From Nevskiales bacterium (GTDB lineage: Bacteria; Pseudomonadota; Gammaproteobacteria; Nevskiales; Nevskiaceae), in assembly GCA_028698335.1 (NCBI GenBank), contig JAQVDP010000002.1, positions 62,001-126,000 of the forward strand: DNA of 64,000 nucleotides, read 5' to 3'. Position numbers and translations under genes: made by a program. The notes under the pieces are model-generated. The model ran no database searches. It saw nothing but the letters and a program-made list of their open reading frames with translations, and had not been told where the DNA came from. Numbering within the stretch: the first letter of the stretch is position 1; every line of letters starts with the position of its first letter. Positions 33,878 to 43,334 of this stretch are shown one piece after another.

Positions 33878-35506
33878 ATGTCCTCACTGACCGCAAGTCC
33901 GGCGTGGCAGGCGCTGGTTGAACATGCCCTCGATCGGGCTTCCACGCGTACCACCGATCTGTTTGCCGAAGACTCCGAACGCGCACAGCGTCTGAGCTGT
34001 GAGGCTGCTGGGCTCTATCTCGACTATTCCAAGCAGCGGGTCGACGCCGAGACTCTTGAACTGCTGCAGACGCTGGCCCGGCAGCAGGCCTTGGAAGCCT
34101 GGCGGGAGCGCCTGTTCTCCGGTGCGCACGTCAACCACACGGAAGATCGCGCCGCGTTGCACATGGCGCTGCGGGCGCGGGCGGGCGATGTCTTCGTCGA
34201 ACGTGGCGACAATGTCGTGCCGATGGTGCATGCCGAGCGCGAACGCATGGCGCGGTTTGCGTCCGACGTTCGTGAGGGGCGCTGGATCGGCGCGACCGGG
34301 CAGGCCATCACGGACGTCGTCAATATCGGCATCGGCGGATCCGATCTGGGCCCGCGGATGGTGTGCTCGGCCTTGGCGCCGCTGATCGACGGGCCCCGCC
34401 CGCATTTTGTCTCCAATGTCGACGGCGCCGATCTGGATGCGGTGCTGCAGCAGGTGCGTCCGGAAACGACCCTGTTCGTGATCGTCAGCAAGACGTTCTC
34501 GACCCAGGAGACCCTCGCCAACGCCATGCACGCGCGCGCGTGGCTGGTCGCAGCGCTGGGCGAGGGTGCCGTGGCGAAGCACTTCGTTGCGGTGTCGACC
34601 CATGCGGAGCGGGTCGCCGCGTTCGGGATCGAGCCGGATCACATGTTCCACTTCTGGGACTGGGTCGGCGGCCGCTACTCGGTGTGGAGCGCGGTTGGGC
34701 TGTCCATCATGCTGGCGCTGGGGGCGGACCGGTTCGGGCAGCTGTGCGCGGGCGCGCGGGCGATGGATGAGCATTTCCGGACCGCACCCCTGGGCAGCAA
34801 CATGCCGGTGTTGCTGGCGTTGCTGACCGTGTGGAATGTCGATTTCCTGGGGTGTTCCAGTCACGTCATGGCGGCCTATGCCCAGCGGCTGGCGCTGCTC
34901 GGGCCGTGGATCCAGCAGCTCGAGATGGAATCCAATGGCAAGCGCGTCACGCGTTCCGGTGAAGTGGTCGACTACCCGACGACGCCCGTGCTGTGGGGCA
35001 CCGTCGGGACCAACGCGCAGCACGCGTATTTCCAGATGCTGCACCAGGGGCCCGCCGAGCACGAGATCGATTTCATCGCGGCGGTTGACGGAGGACACCC
35101 GTATCCGGACCTGCATCAGAAACTGCTGGCGAACTGCTTTGCGCAGAGTTCCGCGCTGATGCGCGGCAAGGATGCGGCTGCGGTGCGTGAGGAGCTATCG
35201 GCGCAGGGCCTCAGCGGCGACGCGCTGGAGCAAGCCGTCCCGCATCGGGTGTTTCCGGGCAACCGGCCGAGCAACACGATCCTGCTGCCGGTCATCGATC
35301 CCTATCATCTGGGAGCGCTGCTGGCTTTGTATGAGCACCGGACATTCGTCGCCAGCGTGATCTGGGGCATCAATCCCTTCGATCAGTGGGGCGTCGAACT
35401 GGGCAAGCAACTGGCCAGGCAGATTCTCGACCCGGCCTCGAAACTTCCGCTGGATCCGTCGACGCAGGCATTGATGGCGCGGGTGCGGATGCACCCGGGA
35501 TCCTGA
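33878..35506 (+). CDS. pgi: Glucose-6-phosphate isomerase
   Basis: A 542-residue isomerase linking glucose-6-phosphate and fructose-6-phosphate. Family signatures are VNIGIGGSDLGPRMV, FVIVSKTFSTQETLANA, FHFWDWVGGRYSVWSAVGL, MESNGKRVTRSG (with the catalytic Glu region), GTVGTNAQHAYFQMLHQG and INPFDQWGVELGK. The length is slightly below E. coli Pgi (549). It connects glycogen metabolism in this window to glycolysis, although it is not adjacent to the glycogen genes. No clear promoter was identified in the 143-bp gap before it. Confidence 0.95.
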   Translation: MSSLTASPAWQALVEHALDRASTRTTDLFAEDSERAQRLSCEAAGLYLDYSKQRVDAETLELLQTLARQQALEAWRERLFSGAHVNHTEDRAALHMALRARAGDVFVERGDNVVPMVHAERERMARFASDVREGRWIGATGQAITDVVNIGIGGSDLGPRMVCSALAPLIDGPRPHFVSNVDGADLDAVLQQVRPETTLFVIVSKTFSTQETLANAMHARAWLVAALGEGAVAKHFVAVSTHAERVAAFGIEPDHMFHFWDWVGGRYSVWSAVGLSIMLALGADRFGQLCAGARAMDEHFRTAPLGSNMPVLLALLTVWNVDFLGCSSHVMAAYAQRLALLGPWIQQLEMESNGKRVTRSGEVVDYPTTPVLWGTVGTNAQHAYFQMLHQGPAEHEIDFIAAVDGGHPYPDLHQKLLANCFAQSSALMRGKDAAAVREELSAQGLSGDALEQAVPHRVFPGNRPSNTILLPVIDPYHLGALLALYEHRTFVASVIWGINPFDQWGVELGKQLARQILDPASKLPLDPSTQALMARVRMHPGS

Positions 35507-35592
35507 GCGTCGCCGGTGGTGCAAACGACGCAGGGCGCCGCTAGGATTGGCTGAAGCCAGCCGGCGTCTCAACACAACCAGGGAGCTTTCCG

Positions 35593-35970
35593 ATGTCAGG
35601 TCTTCGCAGTGTCACCCTCAAGCTCGTGCTCTCCGCATTCATGTTGTCGAGCATTGCCGCGCCTGCGCAAGCCGCGCTGGTCGGGACCGAACAGATGATT
35701 GGTTCGACCGTGCAGGCCGGTTCCAAGCAGCGCGTCGAGGCTTTCATGTCCCGGGCAGAAGTGCGCGAACAGCTGCAGGCCTGGGGCGTCGAGCCGCAGG
35801 AGGCCGCCGCGCGTGTCGCCGCGCTGTCGGATCAGGAACTCGACGCGCTGGCCCGTCATATCGACGAGGTGCCCGCCGGCGGTGGTCTGATCGAAGTCAT
35901 CGGCATCGTCTTCGTGGTGCTGCTGATTCTGGAGCTGGTCGGCGTCACCAACATCTTTACGCGTATCTGA
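35593..35970 (+). CDS. PA2779 family membrane protein
   Basis: A 125-residue protein with a signal peptide (residues 1-27, cleavage likely after AQA). A short helical domain contains REQLQAWGVEPQEAAARVAALSDQEL, and a C-terminal membrane segment (about 99-119) ends in GVTNIFTRI. This layout matches the PA2779 family of unknown function. The next gene, a PA2778-type peptidase, starts two bases after this stop, as in Pseudomonas, so the two probably act together in the envelope. Confidence 0.78.
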   Translation: MSGLRSVTLKLVLSAFMLSSIAAPAQAALVGTEQMIGSTVQAGSKQRVEAFMSRAEVREQLQAWGVEPQEAAARVAALSDQELDALARHIDEVPAGGGLIEVIGIVFVVLLILELVGVTNIFTRI

Positions 35971-35972
35971 GG

Positions 35973-36950
35973 ATGTGGCTGCAGCGATCGCGGCGCATGG
36001 CGCTGCGAGCTGCGGCGCTGGTTGGCGTCGTGCTGATTGCGGCATGTGCGAGTGGCCCGGAGACGCGGCGCGTCGAGGCACAGGTCCGGGTCCTCGAGTT
36101 GGCGGATGTGCCGTTCTTTCCCCAGGAGGAGCGGCAATGCGGACCCGCCGCGCTGGCGACCGTGTTGGCGGCGTCGGGGCTGTCCGTCGACCCCGATCAG
36201 TTGAGTCGGCAGGTCTTTGTCCCCAAGCGCGGGGGCAGCCTGCAGGCCGAACTGGTCGCGGCGGCGCGTCGTCACGGTCGGATCGCCTACGCGCTTGCGC
36301 CGCATATCGATGCGGCGCTGAGGGAGCTGGAGGCCGGGCGGCCCGTGCTGCTGCTGCAGAACCTGGGAATCGGTCCGTGGCCGGTCTGGCACTATGCGGT
36401 GCTGGTCGGCTACGACCCGGCACAGGATGCCTTCATCCTGCGTTCGGGGCGACAGCGGCGTCTGTTGATGCGGACTGACCGCCTGCTGCGGACCTGGGAC
36501 CGGGGCGGTCGCTGGATGATCGTCACCGTGGCGCCGGGCGAACTGCCGGTGTCCGCCGAGCCCGGGAGCTGGTTGCAGGCGGTGGCGCCGATGGAGTCGG
36601 TCGGGCGCGTGGACGAAGCGGCCGCAGCCTACGAGGCCGCGTCAGCGCGATGGCCGCGGGAGCCGATGGTCTGGGCGGCGCTGGGCAACGCGAGCGCGCG
36701 CCGCGAAGACTGGGGTGCGGCCTTGCGGGCCTATCGATCCTCCCTCGAGCTGGATCCCGATGCGGCCCTGGTGCGGAACAACTATGCCTGGGCCCTGCTC
36801 GAGGCGGGGTGTCGGTCGCAGGCAGGGCGTGAGATCGAAGCGGCGCTGGCCGCTGCGCCGGCGGCGCAGCGGGCGATCCTCCAGCAGACACAGCAGGAGA
36901 TCCTGCAGGCGGCGGGCTCCGCTCAGCCGTCCCTGGCCTGCGTGGAGTGA
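35973..36950 (+). CDS. PA2778 family cysteine peptidase lipoprotein with TPR repeats
   Basis: A 325-residue predicted lipoprotein (lipobox IAAC, Cys25). A C39-like papain-fold domain has the catalytic Cys56 in RQCGPAALATVL and His140 in VWHYAVLVGYD. Tetratricopeptide repeats follow from about residue 205 (EPMVWAALGNASARREDW, LVRNNYAWALLEAG). It probably processes or binds peptides in the periplasm, but no substrate is known. An alternative Met at 35997 would still leave a lipobox. The 3' end overlaps convergent queG by 28 bp. Confidence 0.78.
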   Translation: MWLQRSRRMALRAAALVGVVLIAACASGPETRRVEAQVRVLELADVPFFPQEERQCGPAALATVLAASGLSVDPDQLSRQVFVPKRGGSLQAELVAAARRHGRIAYALAPHIDAALRELEAGRPVLLLQNLGIGPWPVWHYAVLVGYDPAQDAFILRSGRQRRLLMRTDRLLRTWDRGGRWMIVTVAPGELPVSAEPGSWLQAVAPMESVGRVDEAAAAYEAASARWPREPMVWAALGNASARREDWGAALRAYRSSLELDPDAALVRNNYAWALLEAGCRSQAGREIEAALAAAPAAQRAILQQTQQEILQAAGSAQPSLACVE

Positions 36951-38005
36951 CGGCGCAGCGCCCAGTCGACATGTTCCCTGACCACCGGATCGGTATCGTC
37001 GCGCCGCGTCATCAGCGCGCTGCGGACGGCGGCATCGGTCGGTGCGTTGCCGAGGGCGACCGCGATATTGCGCAGCCAGCCCGCATAGCCGGCGCGGCGG
37101 AGCGCCATGCCTTCCGTGCGCGACAGCCACTCCGCCTCGGTCCACGCAAATAGGTCGAGCAGCGTCGCGCGGTCGAGGCCGTGGCGGGGTGCGAAGTCGG
37201 CTTCGCGCGATGCTTGGGCGTGGCGATTCCACGGACATACGAGCTGGCAGTCGTCGCAGCCGAAGATGCGATTGCCGATGAGGGGGCGAAGTGCCTCGGG
37301 AATCGAGCCGCGATGTTCGATCGTCAGATACGAGATGCAGCGTCGCGCATCGAGCTGGTGCGGCGCGACGATGGCCTGCGTCGGGCAGACATTGATGCAT
37401 GCGCTGCAGCGCCCGCAGCGATCCGCCGCGCGACGGACGCGATCGGTGGGCAGCGGCAGGTCGGTGTAGATCTCGCCGAGGAAGAACCACGAGCCGGCCT
37501 CGGCGTCGAGCAGCAGCGTGTGCTTGCCGATCCAGCCCAGTCCGGCGTTGCGGGCCAATGCCTTCTCCAGCGCCGGCGCGCTGTCACAGAGCACCCGGTA
37601 GCCGTGAGGCGCGACCGCCTGCTCGATGCGCTGTCCCAGCTTCAGCAAGCGGTTGCGGACGACCCGGTGGTAGTCGCGCCCCAGCGCGTAGCGCGAGATG
37701 TAGGCGCGACTGCTGTCGCGCAGTGCGGCCCAGGCGTCGGCGGCATCCGGTCGATACGGCATCCGCGCGCTGATCACGCTGACAGTATCCGGGCGCAGTC
37801 GCGTCGGGTCGGCGCGCATTTCGGGGTCCCGTTGCATGAACGTCATGCCGGCGTGGCGCCCCTGTGCCAGCCAGTCGCGCAGGTGTGAAAGATCCTCATC
37901 CAGCGACAGGGTCGCGACGCCGGCATCCGAGAAGCCCAGCGCCCGCGCCCATTCGGCAATGCGCAGGGGTAGATCGGTCAGTTCTGCGGGGGTGGGAGCG
38001 GACAT
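36923..38005 (-). CDS. queG: Epoxyqueuosine reductase
   Basis: A 360-residue cobalamin- and iron-sulfur-dependent enzyme that performs the last step of queuosine synthesis in tRNA. Two [4Fe-4S] motifs are seen as CGRCSACINVCPTQAI and CDDCQLVCPWN. ALEKALARNAGLGWIGKHTLLL and FFLGEIYTDLPLP are typical QueG segments. The C-terminus carries a HEAT-like region (GYAGWLRNIAVALGNA). It is divergent from the nnr gene with only 34 bp between starts, so the promoters must overlap. Confidence 0.94.
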   Translation of the reverse strand: MSAPTPAELTDLPLRIAEWARALGFSDAGVATLSLDEDLSHLRDWLAQGRHAGMTFMQRDPEMRADPTRLRPDTVSVISARMPYRPDAADAWAALRDSSRAYISRYALGRDYHRVVRNRLLKLGQRIEQAVAPHGYRVLCDSAPALEKALARNAGLGWIGKHTLLLDAEAGSWFFLGEIYTDLPLPTDRVRRAADRCGRCSACINVCPTQAIVAPHQLDARRCISYLTIEHRGSIPEALRPLIGNRIFGCDDCQLVCPWNRHAQASREADFAPRHGLDRATLLDLFAWTEAEWLSRTEGMALRRAGYAGWLRNIAVALGNAPTDAAVRSALMTRRDDTDPVVREHVDWALRRHSTQARDG

Positions 38006-38039
38006 CGCGGTTCGGTCGGGTGCTTCTTATACTGCGGTC

Positions 38040-39554
38040 ATGCAACAGATCGAATCGAGATTGTATGTTGCCGCGCAGGTCCGCGAGCTGGACCGGCGCG
38101 CGATCGAGCAGCACGGCATTCCCGGATACACGCTGATGCAACGCGCTGCGGCGGCATGCTGGCGGGAAGCGCTGGCCGCGTTTTCGCGTCCGCAGCGGGT
38201 CGCTGTCGTTTGCGGCGGGGGTAACAACGGCGGGGATGGCTACGAGATCGCGCGTCTGGCGCGCGCCGATGGCTGCGAGGTTCGCGTGTTCGCCGTCGGC
38301 AACGATGCGGCGCAGGGCGATGCGGTGACGGCGCGGTCGGCGTGGCTTGCCGACGGCGGCTCCATCGACCGCTTCGGCGGCAGTCTGCCGGCGGCGGACT
38401 GGGTCGTCGATGCGCTGTTCGGAACCGGTCTGTCGCGGGCGCCTTCGGGCGCTGGCGCAGCGGCGATCGCGGCGATTCGCCAGTGTCGCCTGGACAGTGC
38501 CCGCGTGGTGGCGGTCGACGTGCCGTCGGGGCTCGACGCGAGCAACGGCAATGTCCCTGGAGACGCCGTCGATGCCGATCTGAGCGTGACGTTCATCGGC
38601 AACAAGCTGGGCCTGTGGACCGGGCGCGGTCCCGCCCTGGCCGGAGCGCGCCGTTTCGACGCTCTGCAGGTTCCGCCAGCGGTGCACGAGGGCCTCGATC
38701 CAGCGGCGTTGCTGCTCCACACGGCCGGGGCGCGCGCACTGGGCACGCGCGCCCGCGATGCGCACAAGGGGCGATACGGGCATGTTCTGGTGGTGGGTGG
38801 CAATCACGGCATGGCCGGTGCCGCGTTGCTGGCCGGTCGTGCCGCCCTGCGCAGCGGTGCCGGGCTGGTCAGCGTGGCGACACGGGCGGACCATGCTGCC
38901 GCGCTGACCGCGGCGCAGCCTGAGCTGATGGTGCACGGGGTTGCCGATCCGGCCCAGCTCGATGTCCTGATGGCGCGCGCCAGCATCGTCGCGCTCGGGC
39001 CCGGGCTCGGGCAGGACCAGTGGGCGCGTGCGCTGTTCGCGCACGTCGTTTCCGCTGGCGTGCCGCTGGTGGTCGACGCCGATGCCCTCAATCTGCTGGC
39101 GCGCCTGCCGCGCCGGCGCGAGGACTGGATTCTGACGCCGCATCCCGGCGAGGCCGCGCGCCTGCTGCAGAGCGAGGTTCCCGTCGTGCAGGCGGATCGT
39201 CTCGATGCAGCTCGACAGCTGCAGGCCCGGTACGGCGGCGCTGTGGCGCTCAAGGGGGCCGGAACCGTGATCGCGGTGCCTGCGGACGGCCCCGCGCTGC
39301 TGTGTCCCTTCGGCAATCCCGGCATGGCGGTCGGCGGCTCCGGCGATGCGCTGACCGGCGTGATCGCGGCGATGCGCGCGCAGGGACTCGAGCTCGGCCA
39401 GGCTGCGGCGACCGGCGTTCTGGTCCATGCGCTTGCAGGGGACCGCGCGGCGCAGCGCGGCGAGCGCGGCATGCTGCCCAGCGATCTGATTGGTGCGCTG
39501 CGGGCGGTGATCAATCCCACCGCCGGCGGAGGCTCCGGACATGGTGGCGTCTGA
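38040..39554 (+). CDS. nnr: Bifunctional NAD(P)H-hydrate epimerase / ADP-dependent dehydratase
   Basis: A 504-residue fusion that repairs damaged NADH and NADPH hydrates. The N-terminal epimerase domain (YjeF_N, about 1-210) has VVCGGGNNGGDGYEIARL and VDVPSGLDASNG. The C-terminal ribokinase-like dehydratase (about 225-500) has GRYGHVLVVGGNHGMAGAALL, VVDADALNLL, LTPHPGEAARLL and the catalytic GMAVGGSGDALTGVI. The ATG at 38040 follows a TATACT-like -10 (38028-38033). The last 14 bases overlap tsaE, giving an operon with the cell-wall and RNA genes downstream. Confidence 0.93.
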   Translation: MQQIESRLYVAAQVRELDRRAIEQHGIPGYTLMQRAAAACWREALAAFSRPQRVAVVCGGGNNGGDGYEIARLARADGCEVRVFAVGNDAAQGDAVTARSAWLADGGSIDRFGGSLPAADWVVDALFGTGLSRAPSGAGAAAIAAIRQCRLDSARVVAVDVPSGLDASNGNVPGDAVDADLSVTFIGNKLGLWTGRGPALAGARRFDALQVPPAVHEGLDPAALLLHTAGARALGTRARDAHKGRYGHVLVVGGNHGMAGAALLAGRAALRSGAGLVSVATRADHAAALTAAQPELMVHGVADPAQLDVLMARASIVALGPGLGQDQWARALFAHVVSAGVPLVVDADALNLLARLPRRREDWILTPHPGEAARLLQSEVPVVQADRLDAARQLQARYGGAVALKGAGTVIAVPADGPALLCPFGNPGMAVGGSGDALTGVIAAMRAQGLELGQAAATGVLVHALAGDRAAQRGERGMLPSDLIGALRAVINPTAGGGSGHGGV

Positions 39555-40047
39555 CGCCGTGCCGGTTGTCCGCAGATACGATCTCGTGGATGCCGCGGCG
39601 ACCGAGCACCTCGGTGCCGCGATCGCCGCCGCGTTCGACGGCGCGGTCCGCGGGGTGATCCTGTTGCGCGGCGACCTGGGGGCGGGCAAGACCACCCTTG
39701 CGCGAGGCTGCCTGCGGGCGTTCGGCGTTCCGGGCACGATCAAGAGCCCGACCTACACGCTGTTCGAGCCTTACGCCGTCGGGCGCACCCAGGTGCTGCA
39801 CATGGATCTGTACCGGTTGGCCGATCCGGATGAGCTCTGGCAGCTCGGTCTGGACGCCTATCCCCCCGAGGAGGCCCTGTGGCTGGTCGAATGGCCGGAG
39901 CGGGCCGGAGGCGGCCTGCCGGCGGCCGTGCTGGAGGTCGAACTGCGGCATAGTGGCGCGCGACGCGAGGCGTGTCTGAAGGGGGACGGACGCTTGCTCG
40001 ACCGGATCGAAGGGGCGGCCGGGGTCGAATCGAAGGGAGTTTGTTAA
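39541..40047 (+). CDS. tsaE: tRNA threonylcarbamoyladenosine biosynthesis ATPase TsaE
   Basis: A 168-residue P-loop ATPase that works with TsaB and TsaD to make t6A37 in ANN-decoding tRNAs. It has GVILLRGDLGAGKTTLARG (Walker A), IKSPTYTLFEPY, VLHMDLYRLADPDELWQLG (Walker B-like) and LVEWPERAG. The C-terminal tail is longer than in E. coli (153 residues). It overlaps nnr and is followed 95 bp later by the amidase, which has its own promoter. Confidence 0.94.
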   Translation: MVASDAVPVVRRYDLVDAAATEHLGAAIAAAFDGAVRGVILLRGDLGAGKTTLARGCLRAFGVPGTIKSPTYTLFEPYAVGRTQVLHMDLYRLADPDELWQLGLDAYPPEEALWLVEWPERAGGGLPAAVLEVELRHSGARREACLKGDGRLLDRIEGAAGVESKGVC

Positions 40048-40086
40048 GAGATACTCCTATCTTCATGTTTGGTATGGGATTAGTGC

Positions 40087-40115
40087 TTGCAAATAGACGG
40101 GGCGCGCGCTACTGT
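40087..40115 (+). promoter_or_regulatory. Probable sigma70 promoter for the amidase operon
   Basis: TTGCAA (40087-40092) and TACTGT (40110-40115) are 17 bases apart, placing the start near 40122 and about 20 bases before the amidase ATG. Confidence 0.45.
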
Positions 40116-40142
40116 TCGCACTAGTTCCTTCGGGGATAGGCG

Positions 40143-41339
40143 ATGCGTTGGGTAATTTGGCTGTCGATCATGCTGTTCGCGCCCGTGCTGTCGGCGGCGG
40201 AGCTGCGCGATCTGCGCCTGTGGGATGGCCCCGAATCGACCCGTGTCGTGTTCGATCTGAGCGACGACGTGGGGCATGACGTCTTTACCCTGAGCAATCC
40301 CGAGCGTGTCGTGATCGATCTGAAGGGCGTGCCCGCCCAGGCGGTCGCGAGTGTCGACAGGACCCAGGGCAAGGGGTTGGTCAAGAACGTCCGCAGCGGC
40401 GTGCGCGGGAATGGGATCCGCGTGGTGCTCGATATCGCGGACGCCGTCTTCACCAATTCCTTCGAGTTGCCCCCGAGCGACGAATACGGTCGCCGGCTGG
40501 TGGTCGATCTGGCGCGGCCCGAGGCGCAGACCGCGGCGTCGCTGCCGGCGCCGACGACCCGCCTGGCGGACAAGCCGATCGTCGTCGCAGTGGATGCCGG
40601 CCATGGTGGCGAGGATCCCGGAGCGCGCGGACGCAGCGGCCTCAACGAGAAGGACGTTGCGCTGTCGGTCGCGCGCAAGCTCGCCGCGAAGATCAACGCC
40701 ACGCCGAACATGAAGGCGGTGTTGACGCGAGACGGCGACTACTACGTGGGCCTGCGCGAACGGGTCAACATTGCCCGCAAGCATCAGGCCGACCTGTTCA
40801 TTTCGGTTCATTGCAATGCATTTACCAAGCGCGACATGCACGGCACCGCGGTGTACGTGCTGTCCCAGCGCGGCGCCACAGGCGAGCATGCGCGCTGGCT
40901 GGCGCACAAGGAGAACTCGGCGGATCTGGTCGGTGGGGTCGATCTCCACGACAAGGACAACGAGCTGGCGGCGGTACTGATCGATCTGTCGCAGAGCGCG
41001 ACGATGGAAGCCAGCTTCGATGTCGGCAGCCGGATTCTCAATTCGATGAGCAAGATCAACAAGCTGCAGAAGAGCGAGCTGCAACAGGCCGGCTTCGCCG
41101 TGCTCAAGGCGCCGGACATCCCGTCGGTGCTGGTCGAGACTGCATTCATCACCAACGGGCGCGAAGAAAAGTTGCTGGCGAGCCGCAGCTTCCAGGAGAA
41201 GCTGGCGGCGCAGATCTTCGACGGCGTGCGGGGCTACTTTCACAGTTACCGCCCGAAGCAGCAGCTCGTGCTGAATGCCGGCGACGGCCGGATGGTCGCG
41301 GGCGGCGAGAACCATTTCACCCAAGGCGTCTCCCAGTAA
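40143..41339 (+). CDS. N-acetylmuramoyl-L-alanine amidase (AmiB/AmiC type)
   Basis: A 398-residue periplasmic hydrolase that splits septal peptidoglycan. A signal peptide (residues 1-18) is followed by an AMIN domain (about 20-130, ELRDLRLWDGPESTRVVFDLS) for localisation. The Amidase_3 zinc domain has VAVDAGHGGEDPGARG, SVHCNAF and VLVETAFITN with the catalytic Glu. Its place between tsaE and mutL matches amiB in pseudomonads, but the C-terminal LysM domain of AmiB is missing. In E. coli such enzymes need an EnvC- or NlpD-type activator. Confidence 0.92.
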   Translation: MRWVIWLSIMLFAPVLSAAELRDLRLWDGPESTRVVFDLSDDVGHDVFTLSNPERVVIDLKGVPAQAVASVDRTQGKGLVKNVRSGVRGNGIRVVLDIADAVFTNSFELPPSDEYGRRLVVDLARPEAQTAASLPAPTTRLADKPIVVAVDAGHGGEDPGARGRSGLNEKDVALSVARKLAAKINATPNMKAVLTRDGDYYVGLRERVNIARKHQADLFISVHCNAFTKRDMHGTAVYVLSQRGATGEHARWLAHKENSADLVGGVDLHDKDNELAAVLIDLSQSATMEASFDVGSRILNSMSKINKLQKSELQQAGFAVLKAPDIPSVLVETAFITNGREEKLLASRSFQEKLAAQIFDGVRGYFHSYRPKQQLVLNAGDGRMVAGGENHFTQGVSQ

Positions 41340-41383
41340 CGAATACAGGACGGCAGCGTCCAAGTCACTTGGGGGTCCACTCG

Positions 41384-41418
41384 GCCCGGGCGAGCCTGCT
41401 CCCGCCCGGGCTTTTTTT
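41384..41418 (+). terminator. Intrinsic terminator after the amidase gene
   Basis: GCCCGGGCG (41384-41392) pairs perfectly with CGCCCGGGC (41403-41411), with a 10-base loop, and is followed directly by seven T residues. It should separate amidase transcription from mutL, which starts 49 bases further on. Confidence 0.9.
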
Positions 41419-41466
41419 GTCCGGGATCCGGCGCGGACGGGCAGGCGGGCACGCTAAACTGTCCGG

Positions 41467-43329
41467 ATGATTCGTGTCCTTCCTGATCAGTTGATCAACC
41501 AGATCGCCGCCGGCGAAGTGGTTGAGCGCCCCGCGGCCGTCGTCAAGGAACTCGTCGAGAACGCGCTGGACGCGGGCGCCACGCGGATCGAGGTCGAGCT
41601 CGAGCGGGGTGGCACCTCGCTGATCCGGGTGCGCGACAATGGCCGCGGCATTCCCGCCGAGGAGTTGCCGCTGGCACTGCGGCGACACGCCACCAGCAAG
41701 ATCGCCAGCTTCGAGGACCTGGAGCGGGTCGCCAGTCTGGGCTTTCGCGGCGAGGCGCTGCCGAGCATCCTGTCGGTCTCCCGCCTGCGGGTGACCACCC
41801 GGCAGGTTGAAGCGGACCATGGTTGGAGTCTGGGTGGGGACGGTGCGATCGATACCGAGACGCCGGCGCCGGCCGCACATCCGGTCGGCACCAGCGTCGA
41901 AGTGCGCGATCTGTTCTTCAATACGCCGGCCAGGCGCAAGTTTCTCAAGTCCGAAGCCACCGAGTACCGCCAGGCGCAGCAGGCGCTGCAGCGGATCGCA
42001 CTATCGCGTTTCGACGTCGGTTTCGCGCTGCGGCACAACCAGCGCAATGTCTGGGACCTTGCTCCCGCGCTGACCGCGTCGGCACGGCAGGCGCGGGTGT
42101 CGGCGATTTGCGGCGAAGCCTTCGTCGACAACGCGGTGACCCTGGATGAGTCGCGTCTGGGGATGCGTCTGCACGGATGGGTGGGGTTGCCGAGCGTTGC
42201 GCGCAATCAGGCCGATCTGCAGTTCCTCTATGTCAACGGCCGTCTGGTGCGGGACCGGCTGCCGGGCTTTGCCCTGCGGCGGGCGTTCGCCGATGTGATG
42301 CACTCGACCCACTATCCGGCCTATGTGCTGTACCTGGAACTCGATCCAGTGTCCGTCGACGTGAATGTGCATCCGCAGAAAACGGAAGTGCGTTTCCGCG
42401 ACGCCGGGCGCGTTCATGACATGCTGTTCGGCGCGGTGCATCAGCTGTTGCGGGCGGTGCGTCCCGATCCGGAGCGTCACCATCAGGTCGCGTTGTCGGC
42501 GGATGCGCAGTCCGCGTCGGGCGGCGCGCAACCTGCGGGGGATGCGCCGGCGCCGGCGGTCATGCCCGGATACGCGGCGCGCAGCGCGTCGTCGGCACAG
42601 TTCGGGTTCCGCTATGGCGGCGGGTCGCGTCCGGCGTCGGCCTGGCAACTGCGGGAACCGGTCGGGGCGGAGGCGCAGGCATCGGCGCAGCCGGTGACGA
42701 CAACGGTCGCCGATGCGGGCGCTTCGGAGCCGGACGAGCACCCGCTCGGGCATGCGCTGGCGCAGTTGCACGGGGTCTACATCCTGGCGCAGAACCGTCA
42801 TGGCCTGGTGCTGGTCGATGCCCATGCGGCGCATGAGCGCGTGCTCTACGAGCGCATGAAGCGACAGCTGGAGCAGGGCGGGGTCGGCGCCCAGCAGCTG
42901 TTGGTGCCTCGTACGGTGTCCCTGCACGAGGACGAGGCGGACCGGCTGGAGGCGCGCGCCGACGAACTCGCGCGCTACGGCATCGAGATCGACCGTGGCG
43001 GGCCGGGGTCCATCCGGGTCCGGGCGGTGCCGCTGCTGCTGCCGGAGGCGGCGGTCGGCGATCTGCTCGGAGATCTCGCGCGGGACGAAATTGCGTCCGA
43101 GGCCGACAGTCATTTCGGCGGTGCGCTGGAGGCGCAGCAGCGGGTGCTGGCTGATGTCGCGTGCAAATCCGCGATCAAGGCCAATCGGCGCCTGAGTCTT
43201 GCCGAGATGGAGGCCCTGTTGCGCGACATGGAACGCACCGAACTGTCCGGGCAGTGCAACCACGGGCGTCCGACCTGGGTCCAGCTCGGGATGAACGAGC
43301 TCGACCGCTTCTTCCTGCGCGGGCGCTGA
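41467..43329 (+). CDS. mutL: DNA mismatch repair protein MutL
   Basis: A 620-residue GHKL ATPase that couples mismatch recognition to strand removal. The N-terminal domain has IAAGEVVERPAAVVKELVEN, VRDNGRGI, RHATSKI, GFRGEALPSI and NTPARRKFL. A linker (about 345-420) leads to the C-terminal dimer domain. There DAHAAHERVLYE (Asp451) resembles the MutL endonuclease motif DQHAx2Ex4E with Gln replaced by Ala; ACKSAIKAN and QCNHGRPT (Cys597) match further endonuclease-type motifs. Nicking by MutL itself is therefore possible. Confidence 0.95.
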   Translation: MIRVLPDQLINQIAAGEVVERPAAVVKELVENALDAGATRIEVELERGGTSLIRVRDNGRGIPAEELPLALRRHATSKIASFEDLERVASLGFRGEALPSILSVSRLRVTTRQVEADHGWSLGGDGAIDTETPAPAAHPVGTSVEVRDLFFNTPARRKFLKSEATEYRQAQQALQRIALSRFDVGFALRHNQRNVWDLAPALTASARQARVSAICGEAFVDNAVTLDESRLGMRLHGWVGLPSVARNQADLQFLYVNGRLVRDRLPGFALRRAFADVMHSTHYPAYVLYLELDPVSVDVNVHPQKTEVRFRDAGRVHDMLFGAVHQLLRAVRPDPERHHQVALSADAQSASGGAQPAGDAPAPAVMPGYAARSASSAQFGFRYGGGSRPASAWQLREPVGAEAQASAQPVTTTVADAGASEPDEHPLGHALAQLHGVYILAQNRHGLVLVDAHAAHERVLYERMKRQLEQGGVGAQQLLVPRTVSLHEDEADRLEARADELARYGIEIDRGGPGSIRVRAVPLLLPEAAVGDLLGDLARDEIASEADSHFGGALEAQQRVLADVACKSAIKANRRLSLAEMEALLRDMERTELSGQCNHGRPTWVQLGMNELDRFFLRGR

Positions 43330-43334
43330 CTGCG

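Noticed and set aside
40143-41339. Truncated amidase because LysM is missing
   Set aside because: The AMIN and Amidase_3 domains are complete, and a strong terminator follows shortly after the stop; AmiC-like enzymes naturally lack LysM.
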